Shown: positions 26,801 to 37,155 of the stretch, piece by piece
Layout: each line of letters opens with the position of its first letter
Position numbering within the stretch: position 1 is the stretch's first letter
Source of the DNA: Prorocentrum cordatum
Taxonomy: Eukaryota; Sar; Dinophyceae; Prorocentrales; Prorocentraceae
Assembly (NCBI GenBank): GCA_963575745.1
Contig: CAUYUJ010008111.1
Coordinates: 1-42,252 of the forward strand
DNA: 42,252 nt
Direction: 5' to 3'
Notes under the pieces: model-generated
What the model was told of the DNA's origin: nothing
Databases searched by the model: none
The model's input: the letters and a program-made list of their open reading frames with translations, nothing else
Position numbers and translations under genes: made by a program

Positions 26801-27550
26801 TTCCCTCGGCCGGAGTTAGTTTCTATCACAACAGCACCCCGTTCAGCAAGCTGTTTGGGGAATAAATATCCTCTTTGGGGAACCCTGTCTCGGAGCCCAG
26901 AGTTGCGAGGATGTCCCAGGTCGCACCTGGTCGACGAGTAAGCTGTCGGGTCGGCACTGTGAGAGGCTCCACCGCCATGCTGTGAACTCAGAAGCAACTT
27001 TAAGAGGAAGCGGGGGAGGGCGCGGAAGCGGGGGGGCATGTCGTGATGGTTCCCTCGGGGATGATATCGAGAGGTACGCGGCGCACGTCTCAAAAGAAAA
27101 ATCGTGACGTCGGATGTCTGGGGAGGGCGGAAGGCAGTGCGCGCATGACGGATGCTGAGGCGGCAGAAACGACGACGGCGGGGACGGGGAGGCGGAGGCA
27201 GAGGCGCAGCAGCGGGAGGCGGGAGGCGGGAGGAGGGAGGAGGGAAGAGGAACCAGGCGGGAAGTGGGAAGAGGGAGGCGGGAGAAGGAATGAGAGAGGT
27301 TGTGATTGGAGCTCCTGTGCTACGAAACGTCTCAGGCAGAATGGGCTAGACCATCTCACGCGCAACATCTTCGAGCCTCGCATTGTGCGAGGATGGCTCA
27401 ATCGAAACGGACCGGACCACCTCGCGAGCGACATCTTGGAGCCCAGTATTGGAAGGATGTCTCAAACGAAACGGGCCGGACAATCCTTCGCACACGTTTT
27501 GACAAGTCCACATCGCACTCGCTTCCCGTTAGGTCCTCTCCTGCAACTCC
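26801..27550. other. spacer between satellite blocks
   Basis: Mixed sequence, including GGAGGC-rich DNA (27180-27290) and three degenerate satellite units (27330-27480). No exon is supported. Confidence 0.5.
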
Positions 27551-29290
27551 TTTCCTTCTCCCTCCTCCTCCTCCTCCTCCTCCTCCCCCTCCTCCTGCCT
27601 GCTCCCTCATGCACATCATCCGCCTCCTCCTTCTCCCTTCCATCTCCTTCTCCTTCTCCTCCTCCTCCTCCTCCTCCTCCTCCTCGACCTCCTCTTCATC
27701 CCGAACGGCATCTCGGAGCCTAGAGTTGCGAGGATGTCTCCAGCGTAACGGGCTGGACCACCTCGCGCGCGGCATCTCGGACCCCAGAGTTGCGACGATT
27801 CTCGGGCGAAACGTGCTGCGAGGAAGTCTCAGGCGAAACGGGCCGGACCACCTCGAGCGCGGCGTCTCAGAGCTCCGAGTTGCGGGGGCCTCCTGGGGCC
27901 TCCTGGGGCCTCCTGGGGACCTCCTGGGGCTTCCTCCTGGGCCTCCTGTGGCCTCCTGAACTCCACCTGGGGTTTCCTGAAGCCTCTTGGGGCTCCCAGG
28001 GTGGATATCAAACCTGTGGCCGTTTGGGCCTCTCCAAATGGAGGGGGGGGCACAAGAGCAGGAAGAATCAACGAATCGACACCGGATGTGTATTCACTTG
28101 ACACGTTCTGATAGGCGGCCTCCTGGGGCCTCCTGGGAGCCTCCTAGGAATCTCCTGGGGACCCCTGGGGCCTGTCCTGGGCGTCCTGCGGCCTCCTGGA
28201 GCTCTCTGGGGCCTCCCCCTCCTCCTGCCTGCTCCCTCATGCACATCATCCGCCTCCTCCTTCTCCCTTCCATCTCCTCCTCCTCCTCCTCCTCCTCCTC
28301 CTCCTCCTCCTCCTCCTCCACCTCCTCTTCATCCCGAACGGCATCTCGGAGCCTAGAGTTGCGAGGATGTCTCCAGCGTAACGGGCTGGACCACCTCGCG
28401 CGCGGCATCTCGGACCCCAGAGTTGCGACGATGTCTCTGGCGAAACGTGCTGCGAGGAAGTCTCAGGCGAAACGGGCCGGACCACCTCGAGCGCGGCGTC
28501 TCAGAGCTCCGAGTTGCGGGGGCCTCCTGGTGCCTTCTGGGACCTCCTGGTGACCTCCTGGGGCTTCCTCCTGGGCCTCCTGTGGCCGCCTGGACCCCAC
28601 CTGGGGCTTCCTGAAGCCTCTTGGGGCTCCCAGGGTGGATATCAAACCTGTGGCCGTTTGGGCCTCTCCAAATGGAGGTGGGGGGGCACAAGAGCAGGAA
28701 GAATCAACGAATCGACACCGGATGTGTATTCACTTGACACGTTCTGATAGGCGGCCTCCTGGGGCGTCCTGGGGGCCCCCTGGGAATCTCCTGGAGACCC
28801 CTGGGGCCTTTCCTGGGCGTCCTGCGGCCTCCTGGTGCCTCCTGGGGCCTTCTGGGGACCTCCTGGGGCTTCCTCCTGGGCCTCCTGTGGCCTCCTGAAC
28901 TCCACCTGAGGTATCCTGAAGCTTCTTGGGGCTCCCAGGGGGGATATCTAACCTGTGGCCGCTTGGGCCCCTCAAAATGGAAGGGGGGCACAAGAGCAGG
29001 AAGAATCAACGAATCGACACCGGATGTGTATTAACTTGACACGTTCTGATAGAGGGCCTCCTGGGGCCTCCTGGGAGCCTCCTGGGAATCTCCTGGAAGC
29101 CCCTGGGGCCTGTCCTGGGCGTCCTGCGGCCTCCTGGACCTCTCTGGGGCCTCCTGAGGCTCGCAGGGTCCCATGGAGGATATGTAACATGTGGTCTTCT
29201 GGGCGCCCAGGCTGGACCACCTCTCGCGCAGCATCTGAGAGCTCAGAGTTGCGAGAATGTCTTGTGCGAAGCAGGCAGGACCACCTTGCG
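27551..29290 (+). repeat. second satellite block
   Basis: CCT tracts (27555-27690 and 28205-28325) are each followed by the same sequence (CATCCCGAACGGCATCTCGG and onward) and satellite units. The spacer word ACTTGACACG recurs near 28096, 28732 and 29034. The 28.2-kb segment duplicates the 27.6-kb one, including the CCT tract. Confidence 0.85.
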
Positions 29291-29294
29291 CACG

Positions 29295-29475
29295 GAGAAG
29301 GAGTAGGAGGAGGAAGGAAAAGTGGAGAGGTGATGATGAGGTGGCGGAGGAGCGGATGATGAGGAGGATGAGGAGGACGAGGAGGACGAGGAGGCGGACG
29401 ACGAGGAGGAGGCGGAGGAGGAGGAGGAGGCGGCGGAGAAGGAGGAGGAGGAGGAGGAGCGGGAGCAGCGGCAGG
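29295..29475. repeat. GGA tract with GAC/GAT interruptions
   Basis: GGA-rich to about 29470. It follows the last satellite unit directly. Confidence 0.9.
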
Positions 29476-29621
29476 AGTAGACAGCACACAGCACGAGCGG
29501 CAGGACGGGGGCAGGGGGGTGGCGCCCGACCTGCAGCCGTGCGCCCGAACGGCCAGAGAGGCCTTCCGCCCCGCCCCGCCCCCCCCCGCCCGAGAGGCAG
29601 CAGATGTACAGTCCACCCGCG

Positions 29622-29973
29622 TACAGTCGGTCCGCTGAAGGCTGAAGAGCCTCTGAAGGAGGACCCCTTCCCGAGGGGGAGGGGGCTCGGTGTCCCCTGC
29701 TTGTTTTACGGCCACATCCTGTCCTAGGTTTTCCTGACGCTGTCCACGGGCAGTCGAAGTTTAACTTGTGGAAAGCAGGGGCCTCGGCCCTTGCCTATGG
29801 ATCGTTAGGACATCGTCTCGACGGTTCCCAGGATGAGCGACTTCCAAGGCTGCCCTTGCATCCTGCCCCTTCGACCCATCCTTGACCGCTTTCGCTGGCC
29901 GCGCCCCGCTCGCAGAGTGCCGGCATGGCCTTCGAAGGCCCTGGCGTCCTTCCCGTGCACATACCAGTTGACT
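29622..29973 (+). mobile_element. F/H-type TIR element F3
   Basis: It starts TACAGTCGGTCCGCTGAAG and ends near CCAGTTGACTGCA. The left half parallels F1, including CAGTCGAAGTTTAACTTGTGG. The right half (29830-29950) parallels the right half of H at 42030-42180 (CCATCCTTGACC, GCCCCGCTCG). This links families F and H. Confidence 0.65.
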
Positions 29974-30209
29974 GCAGGCTTTTTTCGGGACCCGCGGCCC
30001 CAGGACGTCCCGAACGCTGCCCCCTGGGGCAGGTCGTCGCCCCGGGCTCATTTCCTGATGGCCTCCGGGGGCCCGAAGACGGCCGAAAGCCGAGGCCGAG
30101 GATCGGCGGCGCCCCACGGGGGGGGGGTCAAGCGAGGAGGGGCGGGCCTGCTCGGAAGGCGGCGGGGCTCGTGACCTCGGAGCTCCCAGCGACCCGAAGA
30201 GTTGCGGAA

Positions 30210-30408
30210 GACGATCAATGGAGGGGAGGCATATTGCCAAACAGTTTCCATATGTCTGGAGCATGTTTGCAATACGCTTCCAAAGTGCCAACACATGTTT
30301 TTGACTATGCTTCGAACATGCTCAAAACATGTGGAACTCATAAACTAAAGACATGTGTAATTCAGTGATCGAGCGGTTCGAGTGTCCACTGTCATGCTAT
30401 CCACAACG
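30210..30408 (+). repeat. family J dispersed repeat, copy 2
   Basis: It starts ACGATCAATGGAGGGGAGGC and ends GTGTCCACTGTCATGCTATC then CACAAC. It is followed 14 bases later by an AG that could be an acceptor. Confidence 0.6.
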
Positions 30409-30734
30409 CTAGAGAAGCAGGCCGCGGGGAGCGCGAGGCGGCGTGCCTCCGCCGCGGCGGTCGGCGCCGCAGCAGAGGCCGGACTTGCGTCTCCAACAGA
30501 GGCCCATCACAACAGTGCATCCTGATGCGTCCCAGGGCTCGGGCGACGAGATGTATTCAGATCCACTGCTCCCGGGCCAGGCCCGTCCTGGGCCCAGGAG
30601 CTGTGCATACGCCCTCCTGGCCAGGCCACGAGGGCGTGGCGTCTGCGCCGCGCGCCGGGCTCAGGGTGTGCCTGGCCAGGGGGGCGGTGGATGTGCATAC
30701 AGGCTGCGTCGCCCCAAGAGCTCTGGGGCCGCAG

Positions 30735-30944
30735 GAGCTCCGCGCCGCCCGACGCCGGGACGCCGCCGCGCCGGAGGCGCCCGCCGGGGCGCCCCGCGGG
30801 GGCCCCGCCGGGCCGGAGGCGGCGGCCGAGGGCGCAGCCAAAGGGGCCGCGCAGGCCCGCAGGGGCCGGGGTCGGGAGCTCTGGCCCAGCGCAGCGCTAG
30901 CTGGCTCGCTGCGAGTGCACGCCTGTGCTTTGGCAGACGCCCAG
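30735..30944 (+). CDS. coiled-coil gene, putative exon 6
   Basis: The exon runs from TGGGGCCGCAG to GACGCCCAG/GAGGGAGG, phase 0 at both ends, so it joins exon 5 in frame. The frame begins ELRAARRRDAAAPEAPAGAP and is Ala/Gly/Arg-rich, then reads RGRELWPSAALAGSLR. G/C third-position bias is very strong to about 30880 and weaker after, so the true donor may lie earlier. The GGA tract starts at the donor, as in exon 5. Confidence 0.55.
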
Positions 30945-31018
30945 GAGGGAGGAGGAGGAGGAGGAGGAGGAGGAGGAGGAGGAGGAGGAGGAGGAGGAGG
31001 AGGAGGAGGAGAAGGAGG
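30945..31018. repeat. GGA tract starting at a donor
   Basis: A nearly pure GGA run beginning at CCCAG/GAGGG. Confidence 0.9.
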
Positions 31019-31579
31019 TGTGATCCAACGTATTGAAACAATCAAGACGGCGGTTTCTCGCCGTCTTCGGCCTCGGGGGGCCCTCGCTGGGCCCCCGCAC
31101 CGTCAAACAACGGCTCGGGATGAAACGACGGCCCTCTGGGACAGGGTCGAGGCTTCCAGGGCCGCCGTTGCCTCTTCGGCTGCCTCTACTGCATCCTTCG
31201 GCTGCCTCTACCGCCTCCTGTTTTATGATGTTCCAACTTGCTTTAGCCTTGATCACCAGAAAGAGTTTCGAGCACCAGAAAAGTACCGCCCGGGAGGATA
31301 TACTCGTTCGACACTGTTTCGATGTTTGTTGGGGTGCTCGGAATTATTTGTGGTATTTGGCCCTTAAGCACGATGGGAGCAGCATGACTCTTGGACGCAA
31401 GATGCCGACGGCCCCCCAGACATGCTCGCGTCGTGGCAAAAATCACGACAGACAGTCTTTGGCCCTTCTCGGCCCCATGTTACTAGGCTTCGGAGCGGTT
31501 CCAACAGCGGCCCGGGACGAAACGCAGGCCCTGAGGAAAGAGTCGGGGGGTCCGGGCACCGCGCATGGAGTTTGGGAAG
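31019..31579. other. intronic DNA, no exon recognised
   Basis: Contains the GGGCCCTCGCTGGGCCC-type repeat and the duplicated words CTTCGGCTGCCTCTAC. A 280-codon open frame runs through from the GGA tract without third-position bias after 31050. Confidence 0.5.
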
Positions 31580-31736
31580 TCGATTAATGGAGAGGAAGCA
31601 TGCTGCCAAATAGTTTCGAGATGCCTAACAATTGTTTCAATCATGCGATCTACACGTATATATATAACATGCTTGAAACATGTTTAGAGCATGTTTTACA
31701 CATTATAAACACATGTTTACTTCAACAGGCATGGTG
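31580..31736 (+). repeat. family J dispersed repeat, copy 3
   Basis: It starts CGATTAATGGAGAGGAAGC and carries the ACATGTTT/AAACATG palindromic words. The end is less well conserved. Confidence 0.55.
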
Positions 31737-31764
31737 AGAATAAGGACGTCGCAGGTCTGGGCCA

Positions 31765-31955
31765 GCACACGCGGCCCATCGTGTCGCGCCGCCGGTGCTG
31801 GCCCACTGCGCTTCGGCGCGAGAATCCCCAGGCGTCGACGCACCGCGCCTTGTGGAGCCTCCCGCCCAGCGGAGCGGAGCGACACGCTATCCACTCGCAG
31901 GGCATAGCTTGCGTGTCGTCGGGGCCGTCGTGGCGACACGCTAGGCGAAGAGATC
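31765..31955 (+). mobile_element. family Q repeat, copy 4
   Basis: The most complete copy, including GCGGAGCGGAGCGACACGCT followed by ATCCACTCGCAGGGCATAG and ending GTGGCGACACGCTAGGCG. Confidence 0.65.
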
Positions 31956-32111
31956 CTCCGGTCCAATGCTCGGACGCCTCTGCCCGAATCTTGCTTCCAC
32001 CGCGACAAGAATCATCACATGCTAAGCGAACGTGCCTGACAAAGATAGGGGGGGCGGGGGACGGGGTCACGGGGCACGCGCCGACCCCCAGTGGCCGCCT
32101 CCTCTCTCGAG

Positions 32112-32207
32112 GGCCCAGCGCCGATTTCTCGGCGACGCATCGCCGGTGCCAGGCCGATGCCTCCCCCACGTGGGCCGCTGACCCCCTCCCCCTCGCCCAC
32201 GCCCAAG
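32112..32207 (+). CDS. coiled-coil gene, putative proline-rich exon 7
   Basis: After GCCTCCTCTCTCGAG the frame GPAPISRRRIAGARPMPPP and onward ends TPSPSPTPK at the left duplication of element B1. It is phase 0 in and, if B1 plus one duplication is removed, continues directly into VAALDG of the terminal exon. It is a short basic/proline linker. The B1 left edge lacks a clean GT at the duplication itself (the nearest GTAAGA is 10 bases inside the element). So either a non-canonical donor is used or this segment is not an exon and exon 6 joins 32616 directly; both keep frame. Confidence 0.4.
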
Positions 32208-32615
32208 TCGGGGCAACGTAAGACTCGAGTACGCGGGACTCGGGCTCGCCTTCGGCTTTCTGACGAGCCCGCCTGGAAGGTCGACGGTCCAGGGTTCGTG
32301 GGCTGTCTGCAGCGGGAGCTCGCCCCAGGTTTCAGCCTGGGTCCCGTCCTTGCCGTGATGGGCCCCGCCGGGCAAGCCCGAGCCCCCCCAGCCCGCGCGC
32401 GGGCAAGATCTATATATCCATATCTGGTGCGTCTTGGATGTTCTCGTAAAGGGGCCCCGCAAGGCCGAGGCGCATGGAACATCGAGCCTCTAGAGGGGCC
32501 AAGTTCTTGTCCACATCCAGTGCGCCTCGGGGTTCTGGGGAAGGGAGCCCGAAGCTCCAAGCTGCAGCGGCTATGGACACGAGTCTTGCCCAAGTCTTGC
32601 GTCTCCCCGATCAAG
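32203..32615 (+). mobile_element. family B TIR element B1 with near-exact 5-bp duplication
   Basis: The element is 32208-32610, starting TCGGGGCAACGTAAGACTCG and ending GTCTTGCGTCTCCCCGA, between CCAAG and TCAAG. It is a longer relative of B2 (206 bp); about 200 extra bases lie in its right half. It plus one duplication is 408 bases, so the reading frame is open straight through it. TCAAG/GTC at its right edge is the acceptor of the terminal exon. Confidence 0.75.
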
Positions 32616-32864
32616 GTCGCGGCTCTTGACGGCCGCCTGGCGCTGCTGAGATCGGAGCTCGCCGCGGCCGAGCGGCGCCTCGCGCGGGCGCGGCGCGCGC
32701 GGCGGCTCGCGGGCGCCGGCCCCGTGGTGGCGTCGGCGGTGGCCTCGCTGTTCTGGCTGGGCGTCCCCGAGGGCGTTGGCTACGCTGGGCTGTCGGCGCT
32801 GGTTTCCCTGTCGTTCGCGGCCCGATCGGGCGCCTGCGGCCGCTTCCTCTGCTCAGTGCTCTAG
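32616..32864 (+). CDS. coiled-coil gene, putative terminal exon with membrane segment
   Basis: The exon has 82 codons plus TAG at 32862. Residues 1-32 form a heptad-like Ala/Arg/Leu/Glu helix (DGRLALLRSELAAAERRLAR). Residues 35-69 are hydrophobic (PVVASAVASLFWLGV, a PEG turn, then VGYAGLSALVSLSFAA), followed by a short Cys-containing tail. It could be a C-terminal membrane anchor or a re-entrant hairpin. Third positions are almost all G/C and the coding bias stops at the TAG, which supports a true 3' end. It resembles generic tail-anchored coiled-coil proteins; no specific family can be named. Confidence 0.75.
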   Translation, partial: VAALDGRLALLRSELAAAERRLARARRARRLAGAGPVVASAVASLFWLGVPEGVGYAGLSALVSLSFAARSGACGRFLCSVL

Positions 32865-33690
32865 TCGTCCAAGGGTCGAGCCGGGCCCAATTCGTTGCAC
32901 CCACCTCGGTGCGGCGGCCTGGGAACTGCAGTTGTCATAGTGTGTGTTTGTCAATTCAGGCTTTCGGGCCTGCGCGTGGTTCTGGCCACGCAGCGGCAGT
33001 GGGCTTCCAGGAAGGCTCCATGCCAAATGGCGAGGCCGACGCAAGGCTGGGATGTTGCCGTGTGCCTTGTCAGCGAAAGTATACCGCATCGAGGCACCTG
33101 TGTACATGCGAGTGCGCATTAGTATCTAGCGGTGCGCAGACATGATGTTTATATACTTGCGCCGTGATTGTGCGTTGTCCTCCAGTGGATCCCAGGCCAT
33201 TTGTCCTGAGAGGGGATGTGAACGTGCAATAGGGAAGCGCGCCCATCAACTGCCAACTTCAGGATTTCAGGGGTCTCCTGCGAGGGTTCTTGGAAACATG
33301 ATGAATATCTCTTGGGTCCCGTTGCAGAGCCTTTCGGTCTGTCTTTTGGCCATCTTGACAGCTTGTCGGCACTCTTGTGGAAATTCTTGAGACCAGAGGC
33401 CAGAAACTTTGGGGTCTCTACTGATGGCTTCCAGGAGCGACTCTGAACCATCACCCTCCTGGGCCCTCTTGTGACTCACTTGGGGTAGTCTGGAGAGCCT
33501 TGAAGGGCCCGCTTGGGGCAATTCTGGGCTCTTTTGGGGGCCTCTCGGGCAATCTTGGAGCAACCTTTCGCGGGCGAAGAGGGCACCAGCGCAACACAGC
33601 ACAAACGATGAGTTTCCACTCATGCGGCTTCTCGTGTGCATCTTCGAGGGTCTCGGGCGCCACATGTTCGCCATGCTGGGGCCTCATGAA
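32865..33690. other. downstream of the stop codon, no gene recognised
   Basis: Mixed DNA that probably includes the 3' untranslated region. No poly-A signal is expected to be diagnostic in this group and none is called. Open frames are short and unbiased. Confidence 0.5.
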
Positions 33691-33699
33691 CGAAGGATT

Positions 33700-34245
33700 G
33701 CAAAAAAAAACCCGAAGGATTGCAACAAAAACCCTGGGTGAAGGATTGCAAACAAACCCTGGGTTTTTTTTGCAATCCTGGGTTTTTTTGCCAACAAACA
33801 ACCATTTTTTTTTTTTTGCAAAAAAACATGTTTGTTTGCAAAAAAAACCTGGATTGCAAAAAAAAACCTTGGTTGTTTTTGCAATCCTGTTTTTTTTTTG
33901 TTGCAAAAAACATGTTTTTTTTGCAAACCTGGGTTGTTTTGCAATCCTTCGTCGTGTCGACTCGAGCAGCCTCTCGCCAGCTTAGAGCCTGGTTCTCTTG
34001 GGCCCCGCTGGCCCCATCTTCGGGATCAGATATTTGACGCTCCGACTGGCCGCGCTCCCGCCGCCTTCGGACTCCCAGGAGACGCACCCCTGGGGAAGGC
34101 AGGGTTGCAAAAAAACAAAGGATTGCAAAAAAACGAAGGATTGCAAAGGATTGCACAAAAAAACAGGATTGCAAAAAAACCCGAAGGATTGCAAAAAAAA
34201 ACCCTGGAACGAAGGATTGCAAACAAAAACCCTGGGTTTTTCCCG
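33700..34245. repeat. A/T-tract inverted repeat island (GGATTGCAAAAAAA / TTTTTTTGCAATCC)
   Basis: The words GGATTGCAAAAAA and TTTTTTGCAATCC occur about a dozen times in both orientations, with CCTGGGTT and AACCCTGG. A stray pair is at 35695-35725. The strands can fold in many registers. Confidence 0.9.
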
Positions 34246-34369
34246 GAAAGGGCGCCGGCCCAGGGTTCTCTTTTAGTTGGTAAACCTGTCCCCCGGTGCC
34301 AACTTGAGGGAGGCCGGCGAATTTTTTCCCTGATAAATAACGAGGTCGAAGGAGGCCGGCGAATTAAAA

Positions 34370-34645
34370 TTTGAGGATGTCTCGAGCGAAACGCTTGTTT
34401 TTGAAATCCCGATCGATAAATCACAGGGTGCGGGCCACTTTTTCGTGTGTTGAGGATGTCTCGAGCGAAACGCTTGCTCCGCAGAGTTTGCCGAGGATGT
34501 CTCGAGCGAAACGCTTGTTTTGCAGAGCCGACCGCGACGCGGAAAAGCGCCCCGCGCGAAGGAATTTCGATGATGTTTCGACTAATTTGTTTGTTTTTGT
34601 ACGATTTCCTGGAATTTTGGCAGGATGTCTCGAGCGAAATGCACG
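34370..34645 (+). repeat. GAGGATGTCTCGAGCGAAACG repeats
   Basis: Four clear copies of GGATGTCTCGAGCGAAA at about 34374, 34455, 34494 and 34623, with irregular spacers. The core is shared with the 24-26 kb satellite. Confidence 0.8.
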
Positions 34646-34649
34646 ACCC

Positions 34650-35448
34650 CACCCTAGCACGACCATACCCCAGCACGACCACACCCCAGCACGACCAGAC
34701 CCCAGCACGACCAGCACGACCCGAGCACGACCCCACCCCAGCACGCACGACCATACCCCACGACCACCCCAGCACGACCACACCCCAGCACGACCCGACC
34801 CCAGCACGACCCTACCCCAGCACGACCACACCCCAGCACGACCACACCCCAGCACGACCACACACCCACGCACGACCACACCCCAGCACGACCACACCCC
34901 AGCACGACCACAGCCCCAGCACGACCACACCCCAGCACGACCACTCCCCAGCATCGATAAATCACAGGGTGCGGAGCACCCCAGCACGAACCCACCCCAG
35001 CACGACCCCACCCCAGCACGACCCCACCCCAGCACGACCACGCCCCAGCATGACCACACCCCAGCACGACCACACCCCAGCACGACCACTCCCCAGCACG
35101 ACCCCACCCCAGCACGACCCCACCCTAGCACGACCACACCCCAGCACGACCACACCCCAGCACGACCCCACCCCAGCACGATCACACCCCAGCACGACCC
35201 CACCCCAGCAAGACCACACCCCAGCACGACCGCACCCCAGCACGACCTTACCACAGCACGACCACACCCCAGCACGACCACGCCCCAGCACGACCACGCC
35301 CCAGCACGACCACGCCCCAGCACCACCAGCCCCAGCACGACCCCCCCCAGCACGACCACCCCCCCAGCACGACCACCCCCAGCACGACCACCCCCCAGCA
35401 CGACCACCCCCCAGCACGACCACTCCCCAGCACGACCACACCGCCTTG
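34650..35448 (+). repeat. 16-bp minisatellite array (CCCAGCACGACCACAC)
   Basis: About fifty units, mostly 16 bases, with CACGACCCCACC variants. One insertion (34953-34975, ATCGATAAATCACAGGGTGC) is also found at 34412. Because 16 is not a multiple of three, all frames read the same Pro/Ser/Thr/His/Arg repeat and stay open on both strands. Such frames of 300-460 codons are not evidence of a gene. Confidence 0.95.
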
Positions 35449-35467
35449 GTTGAGTGGTTGCCTGTCG

Positions 35468-35612
35468 TCGTGGAATGTTTCGTGGGGTGTCTCGTGGAAT
35501 GTTTCGCGGGGTGTCTCGTGAAATGTTTCGTGAGGTGTCTCGTGGAATGTTTCGTGAGGTGTCTCGTGGGCTGTTTCGTGAGGTGTCTCGTGGGATGTTT
35601 CGTGAGGTGTTG
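35468..35612 (+). repeat. tandem repeat TGTTTCGTGAGGTGTCTCGTGG, about 24 bp
   Basis: Six units of GAATGTTTCGTGAGGTGTCTCGTG type directly after the 16-bp array. Confidence 0.9.
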
Positions 35613-37080
35613 CCCAGTTGGGTATCATGAAAACGTGTCCATGCTCCACATGTCTATATCCCTTTCCGGGTTCGTGGGTCCATCATGTTTTTTGCATTCC
35701 TGGGTGTTTTTGCAATCCTTCGTTCCAGTGGGGTCGTTTTGGAAGAGCCGCCACCCTGAACCACCTACTCCCGGAGGGCCGGCGGGATTCTTGGAGGACG
35801 TGGGTACAATTTCCGACCCGCGGTCCCGCGTGCGCCAGTGATCATGCGCACGTTGCTGGCCGTGCATGTGGATGTTCACATATGGGTCGTTCCAATCATG
35901 GCCTCGCCTTCGAGGGCCGAAGGAGTTATCGTCTCTTCCGCGGCTGAAGGCGGCGGAAGGTCGGCGGAAGGAAGCGGAAGTAGAACGATGCCGCTTCCGC
36001 CCGCGGACGCTGGCGGAAGCTCGGCGGAAGGCGGTGGAAGGAAACGTTGCGCCTCCAAGAGATGACAACGTTTTTGGGTCCAGGGTTTCCGAAGTCGCCC
36101 ACGTGTGTGATGCGTGTAAGGGGCGGCCATGGCATGCGAGTCCGTCGTTCGTGACGTCATCTGCAGCAGCGGAGTGGTCAGCTTGGATTGCTTGGCCCAA
36201 CGTTCGAGGAAGCGCAAAGGGCGAGTGGATGAGCAGCGGGTCCCGCTCCCAAGCAGAATCGGCGCGATCCGTCGCCAGAGCGGAGGCAGCATCGGCCACA
36301 TGTTTCGGGGGTACTTCCCCGGGTCCTGGCGCTCGAGCGCCAGATGCGCGGATCCGTCATTCATGTTGGTGTGCACCCGAAGAATGGCCCCACCTGACTC
36401 CGATTTGGCCGACGCCGGATCCAGGGTGTGATCTGAGGTGGGCGAGGCTTGTCCGAACCGGCCAGCAGTTGGCCCAAGTTGGTGGGGCCTCAAGTTGGAA
36501 CCTCATGGGCGTAGCCCCAGGAGCATCCGAGCGGGATCGGGCTCCTCTGCGATCTCCCCACACCCTGACCCTTGCCCAACCCTTCTGGGATCTTCTCCCG
36601 CCGCCCGTCCCTCGCAGGGAAGGGATCCGGGGGAATCTTTTTTGTTTGCGGACACGATTCCGATGCGGCTCGATTATGCTCGGGTAGCACGCTTGAGGAG
36701 GGGGGCCCCAGGGGGGCCCCAAAGTCATTGAAGTTGGAGTCCGTATTCGTTTTAGCTCCAGCCATTCTGGCTCAGGCCACGCTGGCCCACGAAACGTTCT
36801 TGCTCGGTCCTTGCTTGCTCGGGCCGTGCTAGAACAGGCATGGTTTCGGGCGTGCGTCGTCTGTTGTTCACTTCAACGCCATACGTCCTGATGCTTCTGA
36901 TGTGTCGAAATACTGGCGCCGAGCTGATGTGGTAAGGTATGCCCGCCGTTGATGGTACATGCAGTGTTCTCATGGAGTCGCCGTGGTCTTCCAAACCGTG
37001 CAGGGTCCGGTTTGTAGACGAGCTTTTATGGATGCTGCATGAGTTCCAACGGCAATGATTCTTTCGGGACTGGTTTATTC
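35613..37080. other. no recognised gene
   Basis: A 273-codon frame (35866-36684, plus) overlaps 205- and 224-codon frames on the minus strand. None has a motif I recognise. GCGGAAGG and its complement recur at 35945-36050. A word resembling the 3' part of the dinoflagellate spliced leader lies at 36760-36776. Confidence 0.4.
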
Positions 37081-37155
37081 AGGCCACTCGTAGTCAGACC
37101 GTTCTACGCTCAGACGCACACACTGACGCTCACGCATACTCTCAGGAGGGCAAGA

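Noticed and set aside
34650-35448. 360- and 464-codon His/Pro/Ser/Thr repeat proteins
   Set aside because: The 16-base unit is open in every frame on both strands, so openness carries no coding information.
35866-36684. 273-codon frame as a gene
   Set aside because: Frames of over 200 codons occur on the minus strand over the same bases, with no recognisable motif and no codon bias.
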